Of a DNA stretch of 64,000 bases, positions 8,901 to 17,591 are shown piece after piece (the first letter of the stretch is position 1; the number at the start of each line of letters is the position of its first letter). Both the position numbers and the translations under genes were made by a program. Source of the DNA: Cyclobacteriaceae bacterium (GTDB lineage: Bacteria > Bacteroidota > Bacteroidia > Cytophagales > Cyclobacteriaceae); contig JAEUUI010000006.1 in NCBI GenBank assembly GCA_016786585.1, positions 124,001 to 188,000 of the forward strand, in the 5' to 3' direction. The notes below the pieces were generated by a model. It ran no database searches and was not told the DNA's origin. It saw nothing but the letters and a program-made list of their open reading frames with translations.

Positions 8901-9359
8901 CTTCAGGTATTTGCGGTTGTCGTTGATGCGAATCACCGATTCGAATTCTACAGGTTCGAACTCCCGTGACTTTTGTAAAATGCTTGCCTGCGCCAGACCT
9001 GAATCACTCACAGCTGAAAGCTGGATAAGATTTACCAGCCGGTCTTTTATGTTCGGAAAATAATTGCCGATCAGGCGCGCACCCTGTTCGTCATTCAACC
9101 CCCTTTTAGAAATAAGATAGGTGAGCGGGTCTTTAAAAAATCTGAATCCGCAATACACGACCAACCCGAAGAAAATAATCAGAATCAAAAGCCGTCCCCA
9201 GGTTCTGAGCCAGAGTACACATTCAAGCACGGCAGCTGTTAGAAAATATGCGACTAAAATGGAAAGCGTAAACAGGATTCCGCGAATGAGCAGGTTCAGG
9301 TAATACCTTCTCTTAAAGGAATTGATTTTCTTTTGGATCCGCTCAATACCGTTCGCCAT
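5919..9359 (-). CDS. large DUF4175-family coiled-coil membrane protein
   Basis: About 1146 residues from the ATG at 9357-9359; an in-frame TTG nine bases upstream is less likely. The N-terminus has two closely spaced membrane segments (roughly residues 22-72) and a third near 155-175 (LAIPVGIILVILLI). Next comes a large beta-rich region that I take to be periplasmic. From about residue 510 onward it is mostly Glu/Lys/Gln-rich coiled coil, with a low-complexity segment rich in SGDKNEKE-type repeats. This architecture fits the DUF4175 family, which is common in Bacteroidota and has no established function. A mechanical or scaffold role at the envelope is plausible but unproven. A parS-like site lies within the gene. 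Confidence 0.85.
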   Translation of the reverse strand: MANGIERIQKKINSFKRRYYLNLLIRGILFTLSILVAYFLTAAVLECVLWLRTWGRLLILIIFFGLVVYCGFRFFKDPLTYLISKRGLNDEQGARLIGNYFPNIKDRLVNLIQLSAVSDSGLAQASILQKSREFEPVEFESVIRINDNRKYLKYLAIPVGIILVILLINKTIITQSATRIVNFNQQYSPQAPFNFNIQNKNLIGFFNEDFTLRLSLEGDAVPEEAYLVIGSQHLKMETLQAGLFQYTFEKLQQPKSFQLEAAGYYSGNFEITLANRPELTQLGIELQYPKYLQRKNERLINAGNLEIPEGTLVTWRLNTANATSVSMIFASDSSKIDLQLTDNQSFIHSRQFRNPDQYEVFLRNEQSQNKDRIFYAVDVIKDQYPQLTINNFRDSVLYKRIILSGITADDYGITQLSLQFHVKDEQQKIITQRTVNIPVSYNQQQQSFFYNWSLDTLSLKPGQQLEYFLQTWDNDGVNGRKSTRSAMYTFFIPDKDQLVTDISKTQSQTESKIEQSAKKADEFQKQVEDLNQKLKGKQSLDWQDEKKIENILEQKKKLDQMINQMKEQNKLLEQKKETFTEQDERLREKAEQIQKLMDELLDDETKKLMEELEKLLREKNDPQQLQRNLDKLNQSSKNLEKELERTLELFKQLQYDYKFEQAIADLKEKKEAQEALQKKTEELEKQSEKSGKKESGDKNEKESGDKNQKGDSKKEDSKNSDKTGEQSKESENKSGSQSKEEKSQELAKEQQKLSENFKKTEEKLEELRKLGKELNENGAPEKEKSENVEKSQQESEQNLKQNSPSKAKESQKKAIQQMQQMQQQMEDSQNSMQMEMEMQNLESLRQIVHGLIKISFDQENLIKNFRELEQNDPRFNVLAQQQLKLKDDIKVLEDSLLELSKKDAMMSSFVTREVTELNTRVDKVIEANKERRRQQASTEMQFSMTAINNLALMLDSHFDQMMEMMKNAKPGKGKSKGGKQSLGQMQQQLNQRIEELKGSGKQGRELSEELAEMAAEQERIRRALQEMQEKMKNENGGKLPGGDLSQKMEETETELVNKQLTDKLIERQKEILTRLLESEKSMREQDLDDKRKGETAKDHEKEIPPAVEEYLRLKEKEVELLKTVPPKLFPYYKKEVSEYFKRIGNK
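8089..8104. other. parS-like ParB binding site 4
   Basis: TCTTTCACGTGAAACT matches the parS consensus TGTTTCACGTGAAACA at 14 of 16 bases; the inner 12 bp TTTCACGTGAAA are a perfect palindrome. It is inside the DUF4175 gene. Confidence 0.6.
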
Positions 9360-9453
9360 CCTGACCAAAGTTTAAACTAAAAACGAATGTGCCTTCTCTA
9401 AAGATACAGGCTAATTCATTTTTCGGCAAAGCGATTGGTATGGAAGGGTAAGA

Positions 9454-9837
9454 TCAGTTTTCGGGGGCGGCCGGAGACTCAATGATCCATCCGTTTTCCT
9501 GCTCAAAGTATTCGATCACATGCATCTTGAGCAGCTTCTCCTGTTCCAGAAGATCGAAGTGAGGCAGTTTTTTAATTATTTTCCAGTGTGGCCACCCCTG
9601 TTCGTCAAGTCCTTCGAGCTGATAGTATCCCGAGAGGCTCAAAACCTTGCAGATAGCAATGTGCATAAGGTCTTGCTTTTCCTCTTTCGAGAAAGTTTTC
9701 GGACCCCTTCCAAGTTCATGAACGCCAATCAGAAATAGTACTCCGTTTAAATCTTTTGGTTTTTTGCCAATGGTCTGCTGAAGCAAACCCAGCAACGCTT
9801 GCCATTTGCGTTCGAAATCAAGGTCGCGCTTAAACAT
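9454..9837 (-). CDS. conserved hypothetical protein (127 aa)
   Basis: A soluble protein with no signal peptide or membrane segment. The ATG at 9835-9837 gives MFKRDLDFERKWQALLGLL and overlaps the stop of the upstream AhpD-like gene by 8 bp, which decides the start and implies coupled translation. The sequence is amphipathic-helical with an aromatic motif GWPHWKIIKKLPHFDLLEQE. I recognise it only as a protein that accompanies carboxymuconolactone-decarboxylase-like genes in Bacteroidota; I assign no function. Between its stop (9454) and DUF4175 there is an 85-bp gap with no clear feature. Confidence 0.75.
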   Translation of the reverse strand: MFKRDLDFERKWQALLGLLQQTIGKKPKDLNGVLFLIGVHELGRGPKTFSKEEKQDLMHIAICKVLSLSGYYQLEGLDEQGWPHWKIIKKLPHFDLLEQEKLLKMHVIEYFEQENGWIIESPAAPEN

Positions 9838-10171
9838 TTTGCAACGCTTCCCAGAATTCAAAAGCTCTGCGGAGGTGTGGAATAACAATTGTTCCCCCGA
9901 TCAGTGTCGCTACACCCATCGCCTCATGCACCTCGTTGGTAGTAAAGCCTACCTCCTTGCATTTACCGAGGTGATATTTTACGCAGTCGTCACACCGAAG
10001 AACCAGTGAGCATGTAAGACCGATCAACTCCTTACTTTTTACGTCAAGGTGGCCTTCGGCATAAGCGTTCGTATCAAGATTAAAAATCCGTTTAACGATC
10101 AAGCCATCCGATGACATGATCTTCTCGTTCATTTTGCTTCGGTATGAATTGAAGTCTTCTACTAATCCCAT
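9830..10171 (-). CDS. carboxymuconolactone decarboxylase/AhpD-like protein
   Basis: A 113-residue all-helical protein of the CMD/AhpD family. The core segment CSLVLRCDDCVKYHLGKC contains the CxxC-x3-H arrangement that in AhpD proteins forms a redox-active disulfide, so peroxide or thiol chemistry is more likely than true decarboxylation. It begins at the ATG at 10169-10171 and overlaps the next gene by 8 bp. It is divergent from comF, with 69 bp between the two starts that must hold both promoters. Confidence 0.88.
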   Translation of the reverse strand: MGLVEDFNSYRSKMNEKIMSSDGLIVKRIFNLDTNAYAEGHLDVKSKELIGLTCSLVLRCDDCVKYHLGKCKEVGFTTNEVHEAMGVATLIGGTIVIPHLRRAFEFWEALQNV

Positions 10172-10240
10172 AGTGAGTTTTTTGATATTGATTAAAAACC
10201 TCAGTAATATTAATAAGGCTTTGCTGCAAATGTACCCAGC

Positions 10241-10951
10241 ATGAAATTCTTTGCAACTGAAATTTTATCCGACTTCATTTCACTTTTTTATCCGCGGTAT
10301 TGTCTGGCATGTAATTCGGGGTTGGCAAAGGGCGAGGAAACGGTTTGTACGGCCTGCATGCTGGAGCTTCCGCGAACGGATTATCATATTAATCCGGAAA
10401 ATGCATTGTACAGACGGCTTCAGGGAAGAGTTCCATTAGAATTTGCGACAGCGTTTGTTTTGTTTCGCAAGCGTGGAAAGGTGCAGCGTCTTCTTCATCA
10501 TCTGAAGTACAACAATCATCCGGAAATCGGAGAAACGTTAGGTCGTGTGTATGGTGAAGATCTTCGGCAACACTACTTTGGTGAACGAATCGACACCATC
10601 ATCCCGGTGCCATTGCATGCATCGAGAAAAAAAAGACGCGGGTATAACCAAAGCGCTGAATTCGGAAAGGGATTGTCGGCAAGTTTGGAAAAGCCTTGTC
10701 AGGAGGACGTGCTTATCCGAATAACGAAAACCGAAACGCAGACTAAAAAGACAAGGTTGATGCGCTGGCAGAATGTGAAAGAGGTTTTTCACGTGGCCCG
10801 GCCGGAAGAACTGGTTCAGAAGAATGTTTTACTCGTGGATGACGTAATCACTACCGGTGCTACTATAGAAGCCTGTGTTCAAATGATGTTACAGGCCGGA
10901 TGTAAAAGCGTTAGCATTGCAAGCATCGCGTACACTGATGAAGGCAAATAA
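10241..10951 (+). CDS. comF: ComF family phosphoribosyltransferase-like protein
   Basis: ComF proteins are needed for natural DNA uptake in competent bacteria and have a phosphoribosyltransferase fold. The 236-residue protein has a zinc ribbon with Cys 21/24 and 36/39, then a PRTase domain with the PRPP loop VLLVDDVITTGAT at 196-208. The motif RGYNQSAEFGKGLS (133-146) is also typical. A hairpin immediately after the stop terminates transcription between this gene and the convergent gldJ. Other late-competence genes are not in the window. Confidence 0.92.
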   Translation: MKFFATEILSDFISLFYPRYCLACNSGLAKGEETVCTACMLELPRTDYHINPENALYRRLQGRVPLEFATAFVLFRKRGKVQRLLHHLKYNNHPEIGETLGRVYGEDLRQHYFGERIDTIIPVPLHASRKKRRGYNQSAEFGKGLSASLEKPCQEDVLIRITKTETQTKKTRLMRWQNVKEVFHVARPEELVQKNVLLVDDVITTGATIEACVQMMLQAGCKSVSIASIAYTDEGK

Positions 10952-10978
10952 AAAGCCCCGTTTAAAAACGAGGCTTTT
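10951..10978. terminator. bidirectional intrinsic terminator comF/gldJ
   Basis: AAAAGCCCCGTTT pairs with AAACGAGGCTTTT with one mismatch, giving a stem with A and T tracts on both sides. It separates the convergent comF and gldJ genes. Confidence 0.85.
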
Positions 10979-10997
10979 GATATCAATTTCGAAGATT

Positions 10998-12248
10998 TTA
11001 GTAGTTCGAACCAGCTTTGATCATCGCGCAACGGAAACCAATAGTTGCTGTAGCGCTATCCTGATCGAGGAATCTTCTTGTACCTGGAGACATCCAGTAT
11101 GCAACGTCTTTCCAGCTACCACCTTTGTAAACACGGGCACGATCAGTTACCAGTGAAGTAAAGCTTTCCGTGTTACGTGGTGTATACTGACCTGTTGCCG
11201 GGTCTTTAATCAGGTTGTTATTATAGTCTTTTGCATCATCCAGAAAACCATCTCTGCGGATAGGGTTCAGGTCATCAAAATCCTGAAAGGTCATCGGGCG
11301 GTAAACATCCTGTACCCACTCGCTCACATTACCGGCCATGTTATACAAACCGTAATCGTTCGGAGGGAATTCATAAATCTGAGAAGTGATCAATGCACCG
11401 TCATTCAAACGGCCCGCGATACCGGCATAGTCACCACGACCACGCTTGAAGTTGGCAAGCATGTAACCCATCTGTTTTCCATACGGGTTACGAACAGCAT
11501 GACCATCCCAAGGATAGATGCGCTGATGGGTTTGCATTTCATCAAGCCACTGTGTTCCGATCATCGCCTGAGCAGCGTATTCCCACTCTGCTTCAGTCGG
11601 GAGACGATAAGCAGGAACTACGATTCCAGACTCCAAAGGAATACGGCCATCAGTTTCAGCATACTCTTCACCAGCATCTTTTGCCAGCGCAATGTTCACT
11701 GCGCGGGTTCTCCACACAGCATATTCACTTGCCTGAGTCCAGGTTACACCCACAACCGGGAAGTAACGGAAGCCAGGATATCTGAGATAATGTTCTACGT
11801 AAGGATCGTTGAAAGCAAGTTTTCCAACCCAAACAGTTGTGTCAGGCTTTGCAGCAGCAAGAACTTCCTGAGTTGAGTCTTTACCCAAGTACCACATGTA
11901 TTCGAGCCAGTGGATGTTGGCAATTTCAGTTTCATCCATGAAGAAAGAGGCAACAGACACCGTTCTTTCGATGTTGTCGCGGTAAGCCATAACATCTTCC
12001 TCAAAAGAACCCATTACGGCACGTCCGCCTTCGATGAAAATCATGTTTGGAGCATCTGGCTGGCCTTCATAATCGCTTACGCGGTAGCTGCCGGCATCAT
12101 CATCGTTATACGCTAAACCAGTAGCCGTACTTACCTGGCCAGGGTTCATAGAAGTGGGTTTACCGCCACCGCCTCCAAAAAGTGCACATCCTGAGAGGAT
12201 TGCAGAGCTCACGGCTAGAAGTGAAAGAAGTCTGAAACAAGTCTTCAT
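10998..12248 (-). CDS. gldJ: gliding motility/T9SS lipoprotein GldJ (SUMF1-like fold)
   Basis: The ATG at 12246-12248 gives a 416-residue lipoprotein with lipobox ILSGC (Cys21); upstream in-frame sequence does not resemble a signal. The body is a formylglycine-generating-enzyme/SUMF1-like domain: MIFIEGGRAVMGSFEEDV near the start, RLPTEAEWEYAA, GLYNMAGNVSEWVQDVY, and a C-terminal KGGSWKDVAYWMSPGTRRF. In Flavobacterium GldJ is an outer-membrane lipoprotein required for gliding and stabilisation of GldK, part of the T9SS ring; the fold is used structurally, not enzymatically. The SUMF1 paralogue GldK is the main alternative. The 259-bp gap upstream (12249-12507) shows no other gene. Confidence 0.8.
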   Translation of the reverse strand: MKTCFRLLSLLAVSSAILSGCALFGGGGGKPTSMNPGQVSTATGLAYNDDDAGSYRVSDYEGQPDAPNMIFIEGGRAVMGSFEEDVMAYRDNIERTVSVASFFMDETEIANIHWLEYMWYLGKDSTQEVLAAAKPDTTVWVGKLAFNDPYVEHYLRYPGFRYFPVVGVTWTQASEYAVWRTRAVNIALAKDAGEEYAETDGRIPLESGIVVPAYRLPTEAEWEYAAQAMIGTQWLDEMQTHQRIYPWDGHAVRNPYGKQMGYMLANFKRGRGDYAGIAGRLNDGALITSQIYEFPPNDYGLYNMAGNVSEWVQDVYRPMTFQDFDDLNPIRRDGFLDDAKDYNNNLIKDPATGQYTPRNTESFTSLVTDRARVYKGGSWKDVAYWMSPGTRRFLDQDSATATIGFRCAMIKAGSNY

Positions 12249-12507
12249 CTGGGTTTTCAGTTTAAAACAAATGCTAATATAGAGAGATAAATATATGTTT
12301 TCCAAGCAGTAGGCGTTAAATGATGAATCGATGGTGTAAACGCTTTTATTAAACGGTGACCTTCTTCCGGTATTGTTTCGGGAATTCAGAGTCCCAAAAT
12401 AAGAATAGAGGAGGCGACTAACGAACAAAAATAACGGTTTAGAGGCTGGTTTTTGCGACTTGCTACAGTGGCACAGGATTTAGAGAGGATATGGAAAAAA
12501 CAGAGCA

Positions 12508-12771
12508 ATGGTAAATATCAGTGAATTCCGGTTGATGCCCTTTGAGAAGAAGTGTGATGTAGTTACCTATTTTGGTCAGTATCTAACCCACCGGTTCCTG
12601 GGGGAGTGCAAGGTTTTCCTGTACAGCACGGATAACTTTTTCATCGAAGTATATTATTCATCGAAGTATCAGAAAGTACTGATGATTAATGCTTTTGAAC
12701 AGAAGGCTGGTCTGGAACCTTACTTAGATACAATTTCATTATCCGATTTGGACAAGCGTCCGATCATGTGA
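12508..12771 (+). CDS. small conserved hypothetical protein (87 aa)
   Basis: A compact soluble protein with core VFLYSTDNFFIEVYYS followed by FEQKAGLEPYLDTI. No known motif, signal or membrane segment is visible. A shorter start at the in-frame ATG at 12535 (MPFEKKCDVV) is possible. Its last 52 bp overlap the 3' end of mfd on the other strand (convergent). The open frame, protein-like composition and position support it as real. The preceding bases contain no SD motif. Confidence 0.65.
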   Translation: MVNISEFRLMPFEKKCDVVTYFGQYLTHRFLGECKVFLYSTDNFFIEVYYSSKYQKVLMINAFEQKAGLEPYLDTISLSDLDKRPIM

Positions 12772-15700
12772 TCGAATAATTCGATCGCAGCATCAACAGA
12801 AGGGACATTTTCGATAACGATCAGTGGCTTACCGCCCTGATCTTTTATTTTACACCTGCGGGGATTGTTTTGCGCGAACTTTAAAATTTTTCCGAACACC
12901 TCTGAATTAAAGTACGCATCGTTACCGGTTACAAAATATCCTCGAACGCGTTCATTTTTTAAACTGATCTTTTCAAAGCCAAGCTCTTCACCAAGCCAGC
13001 GCAACCGGACTGAGTTAATCATTTCATGAACAGCCGGAGGAATTTCTCCAAAGCGATCATTTAACTCTTCCGAGAATTTCTTGAGCTGCACTTCATCTTT
13101 GATGTTATCCAGTCGTGCATAAAGCTGAAGACGTTCGCTCGTGTTATTTACATAGGTTTCGGGAATGAGAATTTCAAGATCGGTTTCGATCACACAATCC
13201 TGTACGATGATTTTCGCTTTTTCTGCGAGCTCAACAGCAAACAAATCGCGGAATTCGTTTTCCTTCAATTCCTGGATCGCATCGTCAAGAATCTTATGAT
13301 ATGTTTCGAATCCGAGGTCATTGATAAAACCACTCTGCTCACCACCCAATAAGTTTCCAGCACCGCGAATATCAAGATCGCGCATGGCTACTTTGAACCC
13401 ATCACCTAAATCGGAAAACTCTTCGAGTGCCGCCAGCCGCTTACGCGAATCGGAGGTAAGCAATGACGCGGGCGGTGTCAGCAGGTAACAAAATGCTTTT
13501 TTGTTTGAACGACCCACACGGCCGCGCATCTGATGAAGATCAGACAATCCAAACATGTGAGCCTGGTTGATAATGATCGTGTTTGCATTTGGAATATCAA
13601 GCCCGGACTCGATAATGTTGGTTGACACCAGAACATCGTATTCCGCATCGATGAATTTCATCATGGCGCGTTCGAGCTTGTCGCCCTCCATCTGGCCATG
13701 CGCAATGCCAATCTTTGCATCGGGTACTAACTTGTAAATCGTATTGGCGATTGAGTCGATATCGCTTACGCGATTGTGAACAAAGAAAACCTGCCCGCCC
13801 CTGCGCAGCTCATAGCTGACCGCGTCACGAATAATTTTTTCATCGAACGTATGAAGCTCTGTTGTTACCGGCTGCCGGTTTGGCGGAGGCGTAGAGATAA
13901 TGCTCAGGTCGCGGGCGCCCATTAGTGAAAAATGAAGTGTACGTGGAATTGGGGTTGCCGTTAAGGTGAGCACATCGACATTGACCTTTAGTTCTTTTAA
14001 CCGGTCTTTAACCTTAACACCGAACTTTTGCTCTTCATCTACGATCAGCAGGCCAAGGTCTTTGAACTCGATGTCTTTGCTGACTACACGATGTGTGCCA
14101 ACGAGTATATCAACCTTTCCCTCTTTTACATCTGCGAGAATTTTTTTGGTTTCCTTTTCTGTGCGGAATCGTGAAATATATTCAACCCGTACCGGAAGAT
14201 TACGCAAGCGTTCTTTGAACGTGCGGTGATGCTGCATGGCCAGAATGGTGGTGGGTACAAGCACAGCCACCTGTTTTCCATCGGCGGTTGCCTTAAAGGC
14301 AGCACGAATAGCTACTTCTGTTTTACCAAAACCAACATCTCCACAAATCAAACGGTCCATCGGATGCGGCTCCTGCATATCGCGTTTCACATCTTCTGTT
14401 GCGCGGGCCTGGTCGGGCGTGTCCTCATAAATAAAAGATGATTCCAGCTCGGCCTGCAAATAACTATCGGCCGTAAAGGCAAAGCCCGGAGCGGTTTTCC
14501 GTTTTGCGTAGAGGCTGATTAACTCTTTCGCAATATCCTTAACCTTACCTTTAACTTTTGCTTTCTTCGACTCCCACTCCTGCGAACCCAGCTTGCTGAT
14601 TTGAGGTGGAGTTCCGTCTTTTCCAGAATACTTTGAGATCTTGTGAAGCGCATGAATGCTTACATAAAGCAAGTCGTTGTCTTTGTAAACAAGCCGGATG
14701 GATTCCTGCTCATGTCCGTTAACTTCTTTTTTCTCAAGACCGGCAAACTTTCCGATTCCGTAATCAATGTGTGTTACAAAATCTCCTGGTTGCATCATGT
14801 GCAACTCCCGCAAGGTGATGGCCTTTGATTTTGAAAATTTTTCTTTCGAACGATACCGATGGAAACGCTCGAAAATCTGATGATCGGTATAACAAACTAT
14901 CTTAAGCGACTGATCAACGAAACCTTCACGCAATGCAAACTCAAGCGGCTGAAATTGAATTTCCGGATGGATCTCTTCGAAAATTTCTTTCAACCGATCG
15001 TGCTGCTTGGCAATATCGGCCGCGATAAAGTTTGTGTAACCCTGGGCTTGGTGCTCCACCAGGTTTTCAGCCAGTAATTCAAAATTTTTGTTGAACGATG
15101 GCTGGGCTGCTGACGGAAGCTCGAACGTAAGGCTTTCATCCAGCGCGGTACGGCTGCCGAATTCAATTCGTTGAAAAGATGCCGACCGGGCTTTAAATGT
15201 TTTCGAGACTTCAAAAAGCTGTTCGGGTTGCAGCACAACCTGCGCACCACTTTGGCTTATAATATTGTCGAATGAGGCCTCGGCTTTTTCAAAAGATTTA
15301 TTCAATACATCCAGCGTAAGCTGAAAGTCTTTGAACCACAAGCGTGTTGTGGGTGAAATAAAATCCAGCAGCGACTGCCGCTCCTCCTGCATGAGCCGCG
15401 TTTGCACATTTGGGATAATGCTGATCTGCGTAAACGTATCTACCGATAGTTGTGATCCGGGATCGAACGAACGAATGCTGTCTACCTCATCACCAAACAA
15501 CTCGATCCGGTAAGGCAATTCGTGCGCGAAGGAAAATACGTCAATAATCCCTCCCCGTACCGAGAACTGACCCGCTTCATACACGAAGTCTGTTTTTTCG
15601 AAATCGTAACTGTGGAGGAATTCTTCCAGAAAAGGAATTTCAAGCTTCTCTTTCAGCTTAACGGTAAAGGTGTTTGTCGCGAGCGAGCGCTTGTTGATTA

Positions 15701-16094
15701 CTTTTTCGGAGAGCGCCTCGGGGTATGTAACAATAATTTCAGGTCTTGTTTTTTCTGCCAGGCGGTTGAGAACTTCTGCCCGCATCAAAATGTTGGCGTT
15801 CTCAATTTCCAGAAATTCATACGGCCTTTTGTATGACATCGGAAAAAGTAAAATTTCCTGGCCGAGCAGACTTTGTAAGTCGTTCTGAAAATAGGCGGCT
15901 TCTTCTTTGTCCTGCAGGACAATGATGTAGTCGTGTGGGTGAAGCTTGAACGAACTAGCTGCAACTACGGCATCAAAGCTTCCGGAGAGCCCTTTCAGGC
16001 GGATGTTTTGATTTTTGGACGTATGGATTCCTGCGGCTACGGTTTTCATTAAACCATCCGCGCAGTAGATGTTCAAAAAATCTTGCGCCCTCAA
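12720..16094 (-). CDS. mfd: transcription-repair coupling factor Mfd
   Basis: Mfd removes RNA polymerase stalled at DNA lesions and recruits UvrA. Visible in order are the UvrB-homology region, the RNA-polymerase-interacting domain (MQPGDFVTHIDYGIGKFAGL), helicase motif I GDVGFGKTEVAIRAA, Walker B DEEQ, motif III TATPIPRTL, motif VI QMRGRVGRS, and the C-terminal TRCF domain. No ATG lies at the expected N-terminus. The homologous beginning RAQDFLNIY is best reached from a TTG at 16092-16094, with another TTG at 16106 also possible. The 3' end overlaps the convergent small gene. Confidence 0.95.
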   Translation of the reverse strand: MRAQDFLNIYCADGLMKTVAAGIHTSKNQNIRLKGLSGSFDAVVAASSFKLHPHDYIIVLQDKEEAAYFQNDLQSLLGQEILLFPMSYKRPYEFLEIENANILMRAEVLNRLAEKTRPEIIVTYPEALSEKVINKRSLATNTFTVKLKEKLEIPFLEEFLHSYDFEKTDFVYEAGQFSVRGGIIDVFSFAHELPYRIELFGDEVDSIRSFDPGSQLSVDTFTQISIIPNVQTRLMQEERQSLLDFISPTTRLWFKDFQLTLDVLNKSFEKAEASFDNIISQSGAQVVLQPEQLFEVSKTFKARSASFQRIEFGSRTALDESLTFELPSAAQPSFNKNFELLAENLVEHQAQGYTNFIAADIAKQHDRLKEIFEEIHPEIQFQPLEFALREGFVDQSLKIVCYTDHQIFERFHRYRSKEKFSKSKAITLRELHMMQPGDFVTHIDYGIGKFAGLEKKEVNGHEQESIRLVYKDNDLLYVSIHALHKISKYSGKDGTPPQISKLGSQEWESKKAKVKGKVKDIAKELISLYAKRKTAPGFAFTADSYLQAELESSFIYEDTPDQARATEDVKRDMQEPHPMDRLICGDVGFGKTEVAIRAAFKATADGKQVAVLVPTTILAMQHHRTFKERLRNLPVRVEYISRFRTEKETKKILADVKEGKVDILVGTHRVVSKDIEFKDLGLLIVDEEQKFGVKVKDRLKELKVNVDVLTLTATPIPRTLHFSLMGARDLSIISTPPPNRQPVTTELHTFDEKIIRDAVSYELRRGGQVFFVHNRVSDIDSIANTIYKLVPDAKIGIAHGQMEGDKLERAMMKFIDAEYDVLVSTNIIESGLDIPNANTIIINQAHMFGLSDLHQMRGRVGRSNKKAFCYLLTPPASLLTSDSRKRLAALEEFSDLGDGFKVAMRDLDIRGAGNLLGGEQSGFINDLGFETYHKILDDAIQELKENEFRDLFAVELAEKAKIIVQDCVIETDLEILIPETYVNNTSERLQLYARLDNIKDEVQLKKFSEELNDRFGEIPPAVHEMINSVRLRWLGEELGFEKISLKNERVRGYFVTGNDAYFNSEVFGKILKFAQNNPRRCKIKDQGGKPLIVIENVPSVDAAIELFDHMIGRLSKSDNEIVSK

Positions 16095-16202
16095 AATCAA
16101 CAGCAAAGATAGTCAGGAATTAAAATGACAAAGAGAATTTTTTAGTTCCCCATCATTACTACCTGCGCGGTATGAGGATGAAATTTGTTTTACCTTTCCG
16201 GT

Positions 16203-16394
16203 ATGCAAATCGTCCGGCTTTTCTTTTTGCTGCTAGCTGCCGCCAGTGTTATTTTTTTGGTAATCGGACTTTTTCGCCCGTGGGCGATGCTCTGGTGGGA
16301 GGATATTCAGAACAGGCGAAAAGTTATTAAGGTATACGGAACGGTAGCCGTTTTATGCTACGCGGTTTATTGGGGATTGTACTTTTTCAGCTGA
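16203..16394 (+). CDS. small two-pass membrane protein (63 aa)
   Basis: From the ATG at 16203 the protein has two hydrophobic helices, IVRLFFLLLAAASVIFLVIG and VYGTVAVLCYAVYWGLYFF, joined by a charged loop containing WWEDIQNRRKVIKVYG. It resembles small membrane proteins scattered through Bacteroidota genomes; I know no function. It is divergent from mfd. Its stop codon directly abuts the stop of the convergent methyltransferase gene, with no terminator between them. Confidence 0.7.
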   Translation: MQIVRLFFLLLAAASVIFLVIGLFRPWAMLWWEDIQNRRKVIKVYGTVAVLCYAVYWGLYFFS

Positions 16395-17591
16395 CTACTT
16401 AATCCGTTCAGCCGCAATCAGAAACTTTTGTTTTTCGCCCGAACAGCCGATTAAATACTTATCGCCTCCGTCCTGCAGGTTGAGTTTCTTTTTCAATTCT
16501 ACTGGTGTGAGCGGGTAATTGCGGGTAACTACGTTTGCCTTTTGATCCGGAAATTTTGCAGAAACTTCTTTTGGATTGGATTTTATCAATGACTCGACTT
16601 TAAAAATCCTTCCGGGGAAATGGTCGATTAACGCATCGCTTGTGTAGAGATGCGTGTTCGCAGAAAGCTTTGCCAGACCGAAATGTTTACCAACAAGTTT
16701 AAATGCTCCGGCCTTCAGGATGGACGCATTCGGTTCATATAAATATTGTAATGGATCTGAGAAGTGGCTTTGAGTTTGTTTTTCATCAGAGCTTTTCAAC
16801 TCAAACGGTTCATGGTTGCTTTCCAGGTTAACCGCTGAAATCGTAGGTTCGGTGGAGAGATTTTTTTCACACAGGAAAAGAAGTTCCTTCACCTCGTTCT
16901 TAACGGCAACTACCCAAACATGTTTTACATGTTTTAACTCACGAATTCCTTCCATGAGATCAAGCAATGGTGCGGCTTTGATCATCACATAATCGGAGTG
17001 AGAAAAAATTTTTGGAAGAAGCCCGATAACATTGGGTTGACAGTCTGCAAAACGAAATACTTTTTTATCGGAAGCAGTTCTACGGGCCGGATCGATAAAA
17101 AAACAATCAACTTTTTGCGAAAGTGATGTCAGAAAATCTTCTGCGGATGTATTTACATGCCCGATGTTTTCTGCGCCAAGCAGACGATGATTGTGCTGCG
17201 TGTATTCGATGAGTTCTGCGTTTGGTTCAACGCAAGTCACGTGCTCAAATGATTTGCTCAGGAAAAAACTGTCAACCCCCAATCCTCCGGTCAGGTCAAC
17301 TAAAGTGGTACGACTTTTCAAATTTGCTTCAAGAACACCCGTCTTAAATATTGCAGTCTCTTCGGAAGAACTTTGTTCAAGGCTAAGCCCTGCGGGATAA
17401 AGAATATCCTGTGTGTTATAATAGAGTGGAATTTTGATTTGAGCTTTCCTCCTGCCGCTAATCTGCCAGGCAACAAGACTTGCCGGAACATCGAAAATGG
17501 TTTTGTGTTTTAGCAGAAGGGCCTGTTCGTCAGCATGGGCGTGTTCCGTAATAAACTCGCGAATGTTTTCCTGAAGAAGCTTTTCAATCAT
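16395..17591 (-). CDS. class I SAM methyltransferase with THUMP-like domain
   Basis: A 398-residue protein. The central Rossmann domain carries LVDLTGGLGVDSFFL (97-111) as SAM motif I and FFIDPARR as a DPxR-type motif IV. An N-terminal helical region and a C-terminal domain ending in GGDKYLIGC match the Bacteroidota THUMP-like methyltransferase family. These are presumed RNA-modifying enzymes, but the target is not established. The ATG overlaps the stop of the upstream secreted-protein gene by 4 bp, so the two are coupled despite no obvious functional link. Confidence 0.85.
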   Translation of the reverse strand: MIEKLLQENIREFITEHAHADEQALLLKHKTIFDVPASLVAWQISGRRKAQIKIPLYYNTQDILYPAGLSLEQSSSEETAIFKTGVLEANLKSRTTLVDLTGGLGVDSFFLSKSFEHVTCVEPNAELIEYTQHNHRLLGAENIGHVNTSAEDFLTSLSQKVDCFFIDPARRTASDKKVFRFADCQPNVIGLLPKIFSHSDYVMIKAAPLLDLMEGIRELKHVKHVWVVAVKNEVKELLFLCEKNLSTEPTISAVNLESNHEPFELKSSDEKQTQSHFSDPLQYLYEPNASILKAGAFKLVGKHFGLAKLSANTHLYTSDALIDHFPGRIFKVESLIKSNPKEVSAKFPDQKANVVTRNYPLTPVELKKKLNLQDGGDKYLIGCSGEKQKFLIAAERIK

